Of a stretch of 64,000 bases of DNA, positions 44,465 to 54,614 are shown in pieces; the stretch's first letter is position 1; each line of letters starts with the position of its first letter. Position numbers and translations under genes: made by a program. Under the pieces are notes generated by a model. It searched no databases. It was not told where the DNA came from and worked only from the letters and a program-made list of their open reading frames with translations. The stretch comes from Paracoccus albus (GTDB taxonomy: Bacteria; Pseudomonadota; Alphaproteobacteria; Rhodobacterales; Rhodobacteraceae). The stretch is taken from positions 1,736,001 to 1,800,000 of the forward strand of contig NZ_CP115775.1 of the NCBI RefSeq assembly GCF_027913035.1, read 5' to 3'.

Positions 44465-46119
44465 TGCGCGGCGCGCGCGATAAGGTGGCAGGTCACTGGC
44501 ATCGCGGCTTGCGAGCTGTCCTTGTCGACGCGCTGCTTGGTGCGGCGGTGGCAACCGGCCAGGCCCCTTGGGGCTTGTGGCCGCTCAGCCTGCTAGCCCT
44601 GTCGATCATCTTCTGGCGCATTGCTGCCGCGCGAACTGCGGCGAGCTGCGGCTGGCGGGCACTCGGCGCCGGAATGGGCTATTTCGCGCTTGCGATGAGC
44701 TGGATCGTCGAGCCGTTTTTCGTGCAGCCCGAAATCTACGGCTGGATGGCCCCCTTCGCGCTGCTGTTCATGGCTCTCGGCGGTGGACTGTTCTGGTCGG
44801 TGCCCGGCTGGATCGCCGGACGTATAGCCGGACACGGCAACGCTATCGTTGTCGCATTCGCTGCCGGGCTGGTCCTGTCGGACTGGCTGCGAGGATGGAT
44901 ATTCACCGGCCTGCCCTGGGCGCTTCTGGGCCATATCTGGATTGACACTCCGGTCGCTCAGTCCGCTGCATATGCAGGCGCTATCGGGCTTACGGCGCTG
45001 ACTGTGGCTGTTGCCGCATTGCCGGTTATTTTCCGCCGAAACGGCACGGCAGCGGCGTTAAGCCTGTGGCCGGGCACGGCACTGTCCGTCCTTCTTGTGG
45101 CCACACTATGGGTGGGCGGACTAAAGCGCCTTGATACGCCAATCGTTGAGACGGGAGTCACATTGCGCCTTGTCCAGCCAAATGCGGAACAAGCTCTGAA
45201 ATGGGACCCCGAATGGGCGCAAATCTTCTGGCAGCGGCTGCTGCAGGAAAGCGCTGCGCCCGCCGACGGCCCCGCCCCCGATGCCGTCATCTGGCCGGAA
45301 ACCGCTGTCAGCTTCCCACTGAACGTCGCCGGGGAAGCACTGCCGGTTCTAAGCGAGGCGGCAGGGACCACGGTGCTGATGGGCATCCAGCGGGATGAGG
45401 ATGCGCGCTATTACAACTCTTTCATCGAGGTCGCACCTGGCGGTGAGGTGCGGCAGATCTACGACAAGTTCCATCTTGTTCCCTTTGGCGAATACATTCC
45501 CTGGGGCGACCAGATGGCCAGGATTGGAATCCGGGCATTCGCGGCGCAGCTTGGCTTTGGCTATTCCGCCGGTTCCGGGCCTGCGGTGATGCAGTCCGAA
45601 GGCCTGCCGCCCTTTCAGCCGCTGATCTGCTACGAGGCGATCTTTCCGCAGCACCTTCGCAGTGTCGAGGGTGCTGAATGGCTGTTGCAGGCGACGAATG
45701 ACGCATGGTTCGGCACGCTGTCCGGACCCTATCAGCATCTCGCGCAGGCAAGGCTGCGGGCGATCGAATCCGGAATGCCGCTGATGCGTGCTGCAAATAC
45801 CGGGATTACGGCGTCAATCGACCCGCTGGGACGCATCACAGCGTCATTGCCGCTGGGTGTCGTGGGGCATATCGACGCGCCGCTTCCAGCTGCTCTGCCT
45901 CGGACAATATGGATGAAGTTTGGCCCTTTGCCGATTGTTATTATTTCAATTTTATTGATTGTCGTAGCAGGCTTTCATCGCCGCCCGCACCTGAAACTGG
46001 GCGACAATACAGCGCATCATGAATGCAAAAAAAGGCGCCGCTGCAAAGCGACGCCTTTTATTCTGAGGTCCGCAGCCGCCGGATCACCGATCGGGCTGCA
46101 ATGCAAGATCCTTACTTGA
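44464..46119 (+). CDS. lnt: Apolipoprotein N-acyltransferase
   Basis: A 551-residue protein. The N-terminal third has six to seven TM helices; the nitrilase-like domain has the catalytic triad in VIWPETAVS (Glu), [11 protein letters not shown] (Lys) and LICYEAIFP (Cys). It adds the third acyl chain to lipoproteins in the inner membrane. The chain is longer than usual: the last about 45 residues, basic and Cys-containing, are encoded by DNA that also forms the rpmG terminator and overlaps the rpmG stop by 8 bp. A lost stop codon is likely. It starts inside the helicase stop (TGATG). Confidence 0.92.
46027..46061. terminator. rpmG terminator lying inside the lnt coding sequence
   Basis: The stem AAAAGGCGCCGCT / AGCGACGCCTTTT (one mismatch, loop GCAA) is followed on the minus strand by seven T. 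It lies 50 bp beyond the rpmG stop and falls within the last codons of lnt on the other strand. Confidence 0.75.
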
Positions 46120-46279
46120 TCTTGCCTTCCTTGTATTCAACATGCTTGCGCACAACCGGGTCGTATTTGTTGACCGTCATTTTCTCGGTCATCGTGCGGG
46201 CGTTTTTCTTGGTGACATAGAAATGCCCGGTCCCGGCCGTCGAGTTCAGACGGATCTTGATCGTCGTCGGCTTCGCCAT
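46112..46279 (-). CDS. rpmG: 50S ribosomal protein L33
   Basis: A 55-residue L33 with the usual start [20 protein letters not shown] and C-terminal [18 protein letters not shown]. It lacks the CxxC pairs found in zinc-binding L33 forms, so it is the zinc-independent (C-) type. The start at 46279 was chosen by family length; the reading frame continues upstream but with no similarity. Confidence 0.98.
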
Positions 46280-46415
46280 CGTTATTGCTCCTGCTGCGGC
46301 GGCGCCGGACGGCCACCGTGGAAATTCATGAAGCCCGCTATTTAGCGTCTGCACGGGCCGTGTCAACCGGAAAACATGCGCATAGGCCGGGTTTTCCCAC
46401 GCCTTTGGCAGATAA

Positions 46416-46790
46416 CACGCGGATGGCCTGTAAGCCGGATTCTGTCCGGGGGCGAGCCCCCTGGATGACCATTCCTCTGCGCAGCGCATTACTGCGTGCG
46501 TCAAGCTGCCAACCCGGATCTTCTGGCGCAAGGCGGCGCTGCCGTTGCCGGCACGAGATCCCTATTCGGCATTGCTCCCGGTGGGGCTTGCCATGCGGGG
46601 TCTGTTGCCAGCCCCCCGGTGGGCTCTTACCCCACCGTTTCACCCTTGCCTGCGGCCTGCGCAAGCGGTCTGTTCTCTGTGGCGCTTTCCCTGGGGTTAC
46701 CCCCGCCGGGCGTTACCCGGCACCGTTGCCTCATGGAGTCCGGACTTTCCTCGGGGGGCGCGCCCCCGCGGTCATCCGGCCATCCGCGTG
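46416..46790 (-). ncRNA. rnpB: RNase P RNA (class A)
   Basis: Read on the minus strand, the 5' end CACGCGGATGGCC pairs perfectly with the 3' end GGCCATCCGCGTG as helix P1. Inside are the universal GAGGAAAGTCCGGACTCC segment (P4 5' strand), the GAGGCAACGGTGCCGGGTAACGCCC region and the 3' CCAGAATCCGGCTTACAGG. Length, about 375 nt, is normal. It is the catalytic RNA that trims the 5' ends of tRNAs. The exact ends are set by P1 pairing. Confidence 0.97.
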
Positions 46791-46796
46791 AGGGGG

Positions 46797-46824
46797 ATAT
46801 GAGGGGTTTTGCCGCCTCGGTCAA
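46797..46824 (-). promoter_or_regulatory. rnpB promoter
   Basis: On the minus strand TTGACC (46824-46819), a 16-bp spacer and TCATAT (46802-46797) end 6 bp before the predicted rnpB 5' end (46790). Position and spacing fit a sigma-70 promoter. Confidence 0.7.
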
Positions 46825-46952
46825 GACGCGCCCCGGGCAGTTCCGGGGCGTATTCTTCCCGTCCATAATCCGTATTTAAACCGTATATAACGCGTATATA
46901 CACTTAATTCGGGCGAGCGAGTTCTTGCGAAGAACGACAAAGCACCAATACG

Positions 46953-48074
46953 TCACGCCTTGTGTCGCGCGATTTTTCCGCCGGTCATCGGTGCGGGGGC
47001 GCCGGTTGTCATCGGGAAGCTGATCGGCAGGCCGCGCAGCGTCCGCATGGCGAGGAAAGCGAAACATTCTGCCTCTACCGCGTCGCCGCGCAAGCCCACA
47101 TCTTCGGCAAGCAGGACCTCTGCCCCGGTGCGGCGCGAAAGCTGGTGCATCATATGGGGGTTACGGCGACCGCCGCCGCAGACGATCAGCCGCTTGGGCA
47201 CCCCGCCCAGTAGGTCGAGCGCCTTGCCAACGGTCCCGGCAGTAAAGGCGGTCAGCGTCGCGGCACCGTCTTCCAGAGACAGCCCGTCCGCCATCGAGGC
47301 CGGGAAGTCGAAACGGTCGAGGGATTTCGGAAACGGTGCGGACAGATAGGGATGTTCCAGCAGCTTCGCCAGAAGCGTTTCATCTACCGTCCCGCTTGCA
47401 GCGATTCTGCCGCCTTCATCCATTGCGGCACCTGTATGCGCCCTGATCCAATCATTGACCGGCGCATTGGCGGGACCCGTATCAAAGGCCACCATCTGCT
47501 GGCCGTCAAAATAGCTGATATTGCCCACACCGCCGAGATTGAGGATCGCCGTGTCAGTGCCCGCGCCAATCTTGTCCAGCATGGCCTTGTGATAGACCGG
47601 CGCCAGCGGTGCGCCCTGCCCGCCTGCCTGCACATCGGCGCTGCGGAAATCATAGGCGACGTCGATCCCGGTGATCTTTGCCATCAGCGCGCCCAGACCA
47701 AGCTGACGGGTGTTGCCCCGGCGACCGGGCTGGGGCGCGGCGTGCAGAACGGTCTGGCCGTGAAAGCCGATGGCGGCAATGTCGCCCGCCACAAAGCCGT
47801 GCTGCGCGATGAAGCGATTCACGGCCTCTGACTGGGCCTCGGTCAGCGCGGTTTCGGCTTCGCGAAAGATCTCGGGTTCGGGGCCGGTGAATTTCCACTC
47901 TTGCGCGGCGGCCAGCGTATCGCGCAGAAGATCGCTGAGGCCCTCGGGATAGGGGGCGAGCTCCCACGGGCCGAATTCTTGGATGGTTTCGCCATCGGTG
48001 CGGATCATTGCAATGTCGATATTACCGTCCAGAACGGTTCCGGTCATCAGGCCGATGGTCCATGCAGGGGTCAT
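46953..48074 (-). CDS. anmK: Anhydro-N-acetylmuramic acid kinase
   Basis: A 373-residue sugar kinase that opens and phosphorylates anhMurNAc in cell-wall recycling. The N-terminal phosphate loop [13 protein letters not shown] (residues about 8-20), the GFHGQTVLH segment and the catalytic Asp in FDTGPANA near 180 are all present. It lies 78 bp downstream of the M20 deacylase gene on the same strand; whether it belongs to that operon is unclear. Confidence 0.95.
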   Translation of the reverse strand: MTPAWTIGLMTGTVLDGNIDIAMIRTDGETIQEFGPWELAPYPEGLSDLLRDTLAAAQEWKFTGPEPEIFREAETALTEAQSEAVNRFIAQHGFVAGDIAAIGFHGQTVLHAAPQPGRRGNTRQLGLGALMAKITGIDVAYDFRSADVQAGGQGAPLAPVYHKAMLDKIGAGTDTAILNLGGVGNISYFDGQQMVAFDTGPANAPVNDWIRAHTGAAMDEGGRIAASGTVDETLLAKLLEHPYLSAPFPKSLDRFDFPASMADGLSLEDGAATLTAFTAGTVGKALDLLGGVPKRLIVCGGGRRNPHMMHQLSRRTGAEVLLAEDVGLRGDAVEAECFAFLAMRTLRGLPISFPMTTGAPAPMTGGKIARHKA

Positions 48075-48152
48075 TGCAGGCGGTTTCCTTCGTCACATTG
48101 TCGCGCCTGGCGATAGCAGCTTGTCCGGGCCGCGAACAGTCCGGGGCGCGGA

Positions 48153-49439
48153 TCAGGCGCTTTCCAGCCCGCACCAATCGGCGATGAACAGCGCGGTCGC
48201 CTGTGTCACGCAGCGCATGGAGTCCAGATCGACGCGTTCGTCGAAACCGTGGATATTCTCGGCCTTCGGGCCATAGACCAAGGCAGGGGTCTGGCCGTAG
48301 ATGCCGAAGAAACGCGCATCGGTGGTCGCGGTGATCGGCTTGCGTTCCAAGGGGCCGCCGGCGACGGTCTGATGCGCCGTTTCCAGTGCGCCGATGGCCG
48401 CCATGGCCGTGGCGGAGCGATCCTGCGACAGCGCATAGCCTTCGGCGGCAAAGCCGTGCCATGTGATACGGGGCGGGTTGTCGCGCAGAAAGGCGGATGC
48501 CTGTGCGCCCTCTGCCACGGCAGCGGCGATTTCTTCGCGGGCATCGTCCAGCGACTGACCGGGAAACAGCCCCATGCGCACCTCAAACACGCACCATGCG
48601 GGGACAGAGCTGGTCCAGTCGCCGCCCTCGATCCGACCGATATTGAGGTTCAGCGCGTGGTCGTGATGTGCGAAATCGGGGCTGCGGTGGCGGGGCTGGT
48701 TCCAGCGGGATTCGAGACGGTGCAGCGATTCGAATACGGGCTGCGCGGCTTCGATGGCATTTGCCCCTTCAGCCGCATAGGCGACATGGGTGGGCAGGCC
48801 GGCAAGCCGGACCTGAAACCACAGCACGCCGACCTGTGCGGAGACCAGCGTTTCAGCGAAGGGTTCCGGGATCAGCGCGGCATCGGCGCGGTATCCGCGT
48901 TCCAGACAGGCGAGCGCGCCATTGCCGGTGCATTCCTCCTCGACCACGGATTGCAGATGGACGGTTGCGGCTGGTTGCAGGCCAAGATGGCGCAGCGCCT
49001 TGAGCGCATAGAGGTTCGCGGCAAGCCCGGCTTTCATATCACCCGCGCCGCGCCCATACAGCCAGCCATCGTCAATACGCGGCTGGAATGGCGGCGTGGT
49101 CCAGAAATCTTCCGGCCCGGCGGGCACCACGTCGATATGGCCGTTCAGGATCAGGCTGCGGCCTTTGGTGCTGCGGGACTGATGGGTGGCGACGACATTC
49201 TGCGCATCCTCGTAATCGCCGATGACCGGGGAAAAGCCCGGCAGGTTGCGGATCCGTTCCAGTTCGATCCGCCAGTGATCGGTGCTGAGGCCGTGATCGG
49301 CGTATTGCCGTGCCATGAAGGCCTGCGCCGATTGTTCCTGCCCGCGGGTCGAGGCGTGAGCGGTCAGTTCGGAAAGCGCCGCGACCTGATCGTCGAACAG
49401 CGCATCGACGGCATTCATGATGTCGGTGGCGGTGGTCAT
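48153..49439 (-). CDS. M20 deacylase (ArgE/DapE family)
   Basis: A 428-residue zinc amidohydrolase. Metal-site motifs are LNGHIDVVPAG near residue 98-108, the GRGAGDMKAG bridging Asp near 128-137 and the EEECTGNGA catalytic Glu near 165. The dimerisation domain follows. It resembles acetylornithine deacetylase, but argE function is not implied: the gene is last in the ABC-transporter operon, 10 bp after the aminotransferase gene. In this setting it probably removes an N-acyl group or opens an amide from an imported compound. Confidence 0.88.
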   Translation of the reverse strand: MTTATDIMNAVDALFDDQVAALSELTAHASTRGQEQSAQAFMARQYADHGLSTDHWRIELERIRNLPGFSPVIGDYEDAQNVVATHQSRSTKGRSLILNGHIDVVPAGPEDFWTTPPFQPRIDDGWLYGRGAGDMKAGLAANLYALKALRHLGLQPAATVHLQSVVEEECTGNGALACLERGYRADAALIPEPFAETLVSAQVGVLWFQVRLAGLPTHVAYAAEGANAIEAAQPVFESLHRLESRWNQPRHRSPDFAHHDHALNLNIGRIEGGDWTSSVPAWCVFEVRMGLFPGQSLDDAREEIAAAVAEGAQASAFLRDNPPRITWHGFAAEGYALSQDRSATAMAAIGALETAHQTVAGGPLERKPITATTDARFFGIYGQTPALVYGPKAENIHGFDERVDLDSMRCVTQATALFIADWCGLESA

Positions 49440-49449
49440 TCGTGCGACC

Positions 49450-50790
49450 TCATGCCGCTTGCATCACCGGCAGGCCCACCTCTGCCGCGAAGGTATCGAG
49501 GCTGTCGCGCAGGAGGTCCATGATCTCGTCTATCTGGGCCTCGGTCACGATCAGGGGCGGGCAGACCATGAAATGATCGCCATGCGTGCCGCCGCGTGTG
49601 CGGCGTGAATAGATGATCAGCCCACGCTCATAGGCCAGATCGACGAGGCGCAGATGGGCGTTCAGATCGACCGGCAAGGTCTCCATCGTACTGCGGTCGC
49701 TGACCAGTTCAAAGGCCTGCAACAGGCCGAGGCCACGCACATCGCCGATGAAGGGGTATATGTCCATCAGGCCGCGCAGCCGGTCTTGCAGGATGGCGCC
49801 CATGCGTTCGGCATTGCCGGTCAGATCCTGATCCTGCAATTCGCGCAGCACCGCCGCACCGGCCGCGCAGGCCAGCGGGTTGCCGGCATAGGTGTGGCCA
49901 TGCAGAAAGCCGCCCGCATCAAGCACGGCATCGACGACATGACCCTGCGCCACCATGGCGCCAAGGGGGACATAGCCTGCCGCGAAACCCTTGGACATCG
50001 CGACGATATCGGGAATGACTCCCCAATGCTGGCTGGCCACGAAACGGCCCGTGCGGCCGGCGCCGGTCATCACCTCATCGTAAATCAGCAGGATGCCGAA
50101 TTCGTCGCAGATCTCCCGGATGCGGGTGTAATAGCTGTCCGGCGCGACAAGTGCGCCGGTCGAGGCGCCGCCGACGGGTTCCATGATGAAGGCAAGGACG
50201 GTGTCTGGGCCTTCCGCGATGATCCGGTCGCGCAGCATCTCGGCATATTTCAACCCTCGGTCATCGTCGGAGAGGTTGTCGCGGTCGAGATAGCATGTGG
50301 GCGCGGGAATGGCGGGCATCTGACGCATCATCGGCGCGAAGGGTCCGGTGAAGCTGTCCATGCCGGTCAGCGCCAATGCACCGAGGGTAGAGCCGTGATA
50401 CGAGGGGAAGCGCGAGATCACCTTCCATGCAGCAGCCCGCCCTTGGGTCAGCGCATATTGGCGGGCAAGTTTCACCGCGCTTTCCACAGCCTCTGACCCG
50501 CCGGAGACGAAGAACACCCGGTCGAGACCGTCCGGCATCAGTGCTGCGGTCATCGCAGCCAGATCTTCGGCGGGCTGGTTCTGGAAATGCAGCCGGTATC
50601 CGAATGTCGAACGCTCCATCTGCTCGCGCATGGCGGCCAGAACACGGGGGTTGGAATGGCCGATATTGCTGACCATCGCGCCGGACGATCCGTCCAGATA
50701 ACGCTTGCCGTCAGTATCCCAAAGGTAAATCCCCTCTGCCCGGTGAAGCGTCGGGCGGGCAAGGCGGGATTGATAGAAAAGATGGCTCAT
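49450..50790 (-). CDS. Class III omega-aminotransferase
   Basis: A 446-residue PLP enzyme. The PLP Lys is in [15 protein letters not shown], the Asp that contacts the ring is in [15 protein letters not shown], and the N-terminal [15 protein letters not shown] and [15 protein letters not shown] follow the class III pattern. It is related to beta-alanine, GABA or taurine:pyruvate transaminases. The start at 50790 overlaps the stop of the ATPase gene (ATGA). Within the operon it probably removes a terminal amino group from the imported substrate or its breakdown product. Confidence 0.9.
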   Translation of the reverse strand: MSHLFYQSRLARPTLHRAEGIYLWDTDGKRYLDGSSGAMVSNIGHSNPRVLAAMREQMERSTFGYRLHFQNQPAEDLAAMTAALMPDGLDRVFFVSGGSEAVESAVKLARQYALTQGRAAAWKVISRFPSYHGSTLGALALTGMDSFTGPFAPMMRQMPAIPAPTCYLDRDNLSDDDRGLKYAEMLRDRIIAEGPDTVLAFIMEPVGGASTGALVAPDSYYTRIREICDEFGILLIYDEVMTGAGRTGRFVASQHWGVIPDIVAMSKGFAAGYVPLGAMVAQGHVVDAVLDAGGFLHGHTYAGNPLACAAGAAVLRELQDQDLTGNAERMGAILQDRLRGLMDIYPFIGDVRGLGLLQAFELVSDRSTMETLPVDLNAHLRLVDLAYERGLIIYSRRTRGGTHGDHFMVCPPLIVTEAQIDEIMDLLRDSLDTFAAEVGLPVMQAA

Positions 50791-51554
50791 TCCTGATCCT
50801 GAAGATGTTTTCGCAAAAAGTTGCGTGTGCGTTCGTTTTCGGGATTTCGGAAGATGACGCTTGGCGGGCCCTCTTCGACGACGACGCCCTGATCCATGAA
50901 CAGGACGCGGTCGCATACCTCTGCCGCGAAGCCCATTTCATGGGTGACGATCAGCATGGTCATGTGTTCCTGCGCGAGGCGTTTCATCACGGCGTTCACC
51001 TCATCCACCAGTTCGGGATCGAGGGCGGATGTCGCCTCGTCAAAAAGCATGACCTTGGGTTTCATCGCAAGCGCACGGGCGATGGCGACGCGCTGTTTCT
51101 GGCCGCCCGACAGGCGGCTGGGGTAGTAGTCGATGCGTTCGAGCATCCCCACATGGTCAAGCTGTTCCTCGGCCAGCTTGTTGGCCTGCGCGTCGGACAT
51201 GCCCTTCAGCAGCTTCGGGCCAAGCGTGACATTGCCCCGCGCGGTCAGATGCGGGAACAGGTTGAAGTGCTGAAACACCATGCCGATATCCTGCCGCACG
51301 CGGTTGATATGGCGTTCATATTCACGCGGCGGCAGTTTGCGGTTGATCTGTTCGCCTTCAAGAAGGATCTCGCCCCCTGTCAGGGGGTCGAGTTCGTTGA
51401 TGGCACGCAGCAAGGTGGATTTGCCAGAGCCGGAAGGGCCGATAATCGCCACGATCTCGCCCCGGTTCACGGTCAGGCTGATATCCTTCAGAACCTCTAA
51501 CGCGCCGTAGCTTTTGGCGGCGTGCCGGATTTCCAGCATGGGTGTTTCGGTCAT
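50787..51554 (-). CDS. Amino-acid ABC transporter ATP-binding protein
   Basis: A 255-residue polar amino acid ABC ATPase (GlnQ/HisP type). Walker A is [10 protein letters not shown] near 38-47, the signature LSGGQKQR near 147-154 and Walker B VMLFDEAT near 170-177, with the H-loop in [14 protein letters not shown] lies just upstream of the ATG at 51554. It follows the permease gene by 9 bp and overlaps the aminotransferase start. Confidence 0.95.
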   Translation of the reverse strand: MTETPMLEIRHAAKSYGALEVLKDISLTVNRGEIVAIIGPSGSGKSTLLRAINELDPLTGGEILLEGEQINRKLPPREYERHINRVRQDIGMVFQHFNLFPHLTARGNVTLGPKLLKGMSDAQANKLAEEQLDHVGMLERIDYYPSRLSGGQKQRVAIARALAMKPKVMLFDEATSALDPELVDEVNAVMKRLAQEHMTMLIVTHEMGFAAEVCDRVLFMDQGVVVEEGPPSVIFRNPENERTRNFLRKHLQDQE

Positions 51555-51563
51555 GTCGTCCCC

Positions 51564-52220
51564 TTATCGCGAAACCGAGATGCGGCGTTCAATGCGGCGC
51601 TGAACGGCCTCCATCACCAGATTGATGAGATAGTACAGCACCGCCGCCGCCAGATAGAATTCGAACGGGCGGTAGGTCCGGCTGATGGCCTGCTGAGCGC
51701 CAAGCGTCAGTTCGGCAACGCCAATGACCGACACCAAGGCCGAATCCTTCAGCAGCGCGATCATGTTATTGCCGATCGGCGGAATGACAGCGCGCACGGC
51801 CTGCGGCACGATCACATGGCGCAGCGCCTGAAAGCGCGACAGGCCGATGGTCCGCGCGGCCTCATCCTGTCCCTTGTCGACCGCAAGGATGGAGGACTGG
51901 ATCAGTTCAGAGTTATAGACCGCAAAATGCAGCCCCAGACCGATGACCCCCGCGACGAAGGCGGGCAGGTCGATGCCGATCTGGATCAGGCCGAAATAGA
52001 TCAGGAACAGTTGCAACAGCAGCGGTGTGCCAAGAAAAAGCCACTCGAAAACGCGGAACGGCCAGCGGATGATGGCGGGGCCGTAAAGGGCAATCACCGC
52101 AAGCGCGATACCCGCCACGAAAGACAGCGCCCCGGCCGCCACCGACAGCGCCACGGTCCACGCCATGCCCAGCAAAAGCACGTCCCAGTAGGGCGGTATT
52201 ACGGAAAAATCGAGACCCAT
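51564..52220 (-). CDS. Amino-acid ABC transporter permease
   Basis: A 218-residue HisM/GlnP-type permease with about five TM helices. The EAA loop is GQDEAARTIGLSRFQALRHVIVPQAVR (roughly residues 124-150; short pieces such as EAARTIGLS are diagnostic). It pairs with the second permease encoded 12 bp upstream to form a heterodimeric channel. Confidence 0.93.
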   Translation of the reverse strand: MGLDFSVIPPYWDVLLLGMAWTVALSVAAGALSFVAGIALAVIALYGPAIIRWPFRVFEWLFLGTPLLLQLFLIYFGLIQIGIDLPAFVAGVIGLGLHFAVYNSELIQSSILAVDKGQDEAARTIGLSRFQALRHVIVPQAVRAVIPPIGNNMIALLKDSALVSVIGVAELTLGAQQAISRTYRPFEFYLAAAVLYYLINLVMEAVQRRIERRISVSR

Positions 52221-52232
52221 CGCTTTTCCCCT

Positions 52233-52880
52233 TCACTCTATCTGGACACGGCGGTCGATCCAGCCGATCAGGCGGCCGACAGCCAGAATGATGATGAGAT
52301 ACAGAACACCCGCCAGCAGGAACATTTCGAACGGCCGGTAGGTCGAGCCGATATAGCGCTGCGCGGTATAGGTCAGCTCTACCACCGAAATCGGGGCGAC
52401 AAGCGCGGTGCCCTTGATCAGCGCGTTGATGTTCACACCCAGCGGGCGAACCATCAGGCGCATGGCCTGCGGCAGCACAACCTGCCGCATCGTCTGCCAG
52501 CGTGACAGGCCGATGGCGCGGGCAGCCTCTGTCTGGCCCTTATCGACCGAGATGATCGCCCCGCGCATGGTTTCTGTCATATAGGCGCCGATGTTCAGCC
52601 CCAGACCGATCACACCGGCCCAGAACGCGCTGAGCTGGATGCCTATCTGGGGTCCGCCGAAATACAGCAGGAAAAGCTGTATCAGCGCGGGCGTGCCGCG
52701 AAAGACACTGACATAGGCCGCCCCGATAAAGCGCAGGATCGAGGAACGCGAAAGCCGCGCCGAGGTGCCCAGCGCCCCCATGATCAGGCCAAGGATCGTC
52801 GTCAGAACCGAAAGCTGGATCGTGACCCATGCGGCTTCGATGAAGAACGGGAAAACCTGTTTGATAAGCGCAAAATCCAT
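52233..52880 (-). CDS. Amino-acid ABC transporter permease
   Basis: A 215-residue HisQ/GlnP-type permease with about five TM helices and the EAA motif TEAARAIGLSRWQTMRQVV. Its start (52880) overlaps the stop of the creatininase-family gene by one base (TGATG). It forms the transport channel with the neighbouring permease. Confidence 0.93.
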   Translation of the reverse strand: MDFALIKQVFPFFIEAAWVTIQLSVLTTILGLIMGALGTSARLSRSSILRFIGAAYVSVFRGTPALIQLFLLYFGGPQIGIQLSAFWAGVIGLGLNIGAYMTETMRGAIISVDKGQTEAARAIGLSRWQTMRQVVLPQAMRLMVRPLGVNINALIKGTALVAPISVVELTYTAQRYIGSTYRPFEMFLLAGVLYLIIILAVGRLIGWIDRRVQIE

Positions 52881-53683
52881 CAGCCTGCCCCGCCATGATG
52901 ATCGCGCCGCTTCATCGGGCCGAGGGCGCGCATTTCGCCGATCAGTTCGGCGCAGCGGGTGATGGCCGCGTCAAGAAATTGCTTGCCGGTTTCGGGCGTG
53001 GCTACGGTCGGGTCGCCCATCGTCCCGTCGGGAGAGATATCGGACCACCACCGCATCAGCATGGCCCCGCCGCCGCCTGCCGCAAGGTCGAGGTTGAAAA
53101 AGCGGCTGTCGGGATCATGGGTATTCCGGGTTTCGGCCTTGGACAGATCGACCAATTCGGGGTGCAGATGCATGTAGACGGCTGTTTCCATTTCTCCGGC
53201 ATGGGCAATGCCGCCGGTCTCTGACCTGCGGATCTTGCCGATCTGGTCGGGAATCAGGTTCCACCATGACGCCGACACGCAGATGATATTGGATCGGATC
53301 ACCGTCTTGCGCGCGGCAAGGTCCAGCACCGCGTGGTTGGAACCGTGAGAGTTCAGCAGCAGCACCCGGCGGAAACCGTGATGCGCCAGCGATTCCGTGA
53401 TGTCGGTGATGAAAGCGATAAGGGTTTCCGGCTGAATCCAGATGACGCCGGGAAAGTCCTTGTGATGCTCGTTAAAGCCGTAAGGGACCGGCGGCATGAC
53501 CAGCACCTGATCGGGAATGCGTTCCGCCACACCCCGCGCGATGGCCATGCCGATCACCGTATCGGTGTCCAGCGGCATATGGGGACCGTGATCCTCTGTC
53601 GCGGATACATTCAGGATGACCACCCGATCCTTGTCGGCATCGCGGATTTCCTGCCAGGTCAGCTGGCCGTATTCGGTTTTCAT
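52880..53683 (-). CDS. Creatininase family hydrolase
   Basis: A 267-residue metal-dependent amidohydrolase fold. The metal and active-site patterns are present: ATEDHGPHMPLDTDT near residues 29-43, NSHGSNHAV near 110-118 and HAGEMETAVYMHL near 170-182. Members open creatinine or other cyclic amides, or remove formamide groups in flavin precursors. Its position inside a transporter operon makes a cyclic amide or formamide substrate plausible. GAGGAG lies just before the ATG. Confidence 0.88.
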   Translation of the reverse strand: MKTEYGQLTWQEIRDADKDRVVILNVSATEDHGPHMPLDTDTVIGMAIARGVAERIPDQVLVMPPVPYGFNEHHKDFPGVIWIQPETLIAFITDITESLAHHGFRRVLLLNSHGSNHAVLDLAARKTVIRSNIICVSASWWNLIPDQIGKIRRSETGGIAHAGEMETAVYMHLHPELVDLSKAETRNTHDPDSRFFNLDLAAGGGGAMLMRWWSDISPDGTMGDPTVATPETGKQFLDAAITRCAELIGEMRALGPMKRRDHHGGAG

Positions 53684-53718
53684 CCGGCTCCTCGTGGCGG
53701 GTGGGACGGCTGGGCTGG

Positions 53719-53746
53719 GCTGGCGGGCCGCGTCGTGCCCGCCAGC
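53719..53746 (-). terminator. Stable hairpin between binding-protein and creatininase genes
   Basis: Perfect 10-bp arms GCTGGCGGGC / GCCCGCCAGC with an 8-nt loop lie 18 bp after the stop of the binding-protein gene. No T-run follows on the minus strand. It could slow 3' decay of the first cistron or partly terminate, giving more binding protein than downstream proteins. Confidence 0.55.
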
Positions 53747-53764
53747 CTGTTCAGGGAAACCGGA

Positions 53765-54550
53765 TCAGCGGATATCGCCGCCGACCCATTCATTGGCGAT
53801 TTCCATATAGGTGCCGTCTTCCATCACCTCGTCCAGAGCGGCCTGCATCGCGTCTTTCAGTGCCGGGTTATCCTTGCGGATGGCGATACCGGCATCGACA
53901 GGCTCTGATTCCAGCCCCTCCAGCGTGCGAAGCTGCTGCTGGCCCTCGTTGATGGCAATCATCACGGGAATGGTGTCGTTCACGATGGCATCGACGCGAC
54001 CATTGTTCAGTTCCATCAGCAGTTCGGGCAGGCCCTTATAGGTCTTGACGTTATAGCCCTGATCGCGGGCCCATTGGTCATGCGTTTCGCCCAGGGTCAC
54101 CCCGACGGTGATATCGTCGCTTTCCAGTTCCGAGATATTCTGCAGCGGCGATTCCTCGGTGACGAAGATGTTGCGATAGGTGCTGTAGTAAGGACCGACG
54201 AAATCGACGACTTCGGCGCGTTCTTCCGTGATCGACATAGAGCCGACAACGGCATCATATTTATTCGCAAGCAGCCCGCCTATGATCCCGTCCCAGGCGG
54301 TGGTCACGATCTCTGCCTCTACCCCCATCTTTTCGGCAATGGCCTGACCGATGGCCGGGTCGAAGCCCACCACCTCATTCTGATCGTTGACGAAGTTGAA
54401 GGGCGGATAGGCACCTGACATGGCGATGCGGATTTTGCCGGCTTCCTTGATCGTGTCCAGATCTTCGGCAGAGGCGGTCGTCGCGCCGAATGCCAGGGCG
54501 ATGGTGGCAGCAGCGGTCAGCGTTGTCAGGCTGCGGTTGATGATTCCCAT
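53765..54550 (-). CDS. ABC transporter substrate-binding protein (amino-acid type)
   Basis: A 261-residue periplasmic protein with a signal peptide ending TASAED near residue 29 and the SBP_bac_3 pattern: IRIAMSGAYPPFNF near 42-55, VVGFDPAIGQAIAEKMGV, WDGIIGGLLANKYDAVVGSM and GYNVKTYKGLPELLMEL. It feeds amino-acid-like ligands to the permeases encoded downstream. It is the first gene of the operon; GGAGG lies 7 nt upstream. The LysR operator lies 65-91 bp upstream. Confidence 0.94.
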   Translation of the reverse strand: MGIINRSLTTLTAAATIALAFGATTASAEDLDTIKEAGKIRIAMSGAYPPFNFVNDQNEVVGFDPAIGQAIAEKMGVEAEIVTTAWDGIIGGLLANKYDAVVGSMSITEERAEVVDFVGPYYSTYRNIFVTEESPLQNISELESDDITVGVTLGETHDQWARDQGYNVKTYKGLPELLMELNNGRVDAIVNDTIPVMIAINEGQQQLRTLEGLESEPVDAGIAIRKDNPALKDAMQAALDEVMEDGTYMEIANEWVGGDIR

Positions 54551-54614
54551 TGGGATCCTCCGGTCGTTGGGTTTTCAGTTTTTCTTGTGACGACAAGCTT
54601 GCGCGGTGCTTCAT

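Noticed and set aside
42500..44554. Long minus-strand open frame (over 680 codons) opposite the DEAD-box gene
   Set aside because: Translation is low-complexity and shows no protein family; it is the mirror of the helicase core and its biased tail in GC-rich DNA.
46285..46879. Several plus-strand open frames across the rpmG-rnpB region
   Set aside because: They run over rnpB, a structured RNA with perfect P1 pairing, and translate to nonsense.
48249..49523. Plus-strand open frame of about 420 codons opposite the M20 deacylase
   Set aside because: It is the reverse-frame shadow of a complete M20 enzyme and has no motif of its own.
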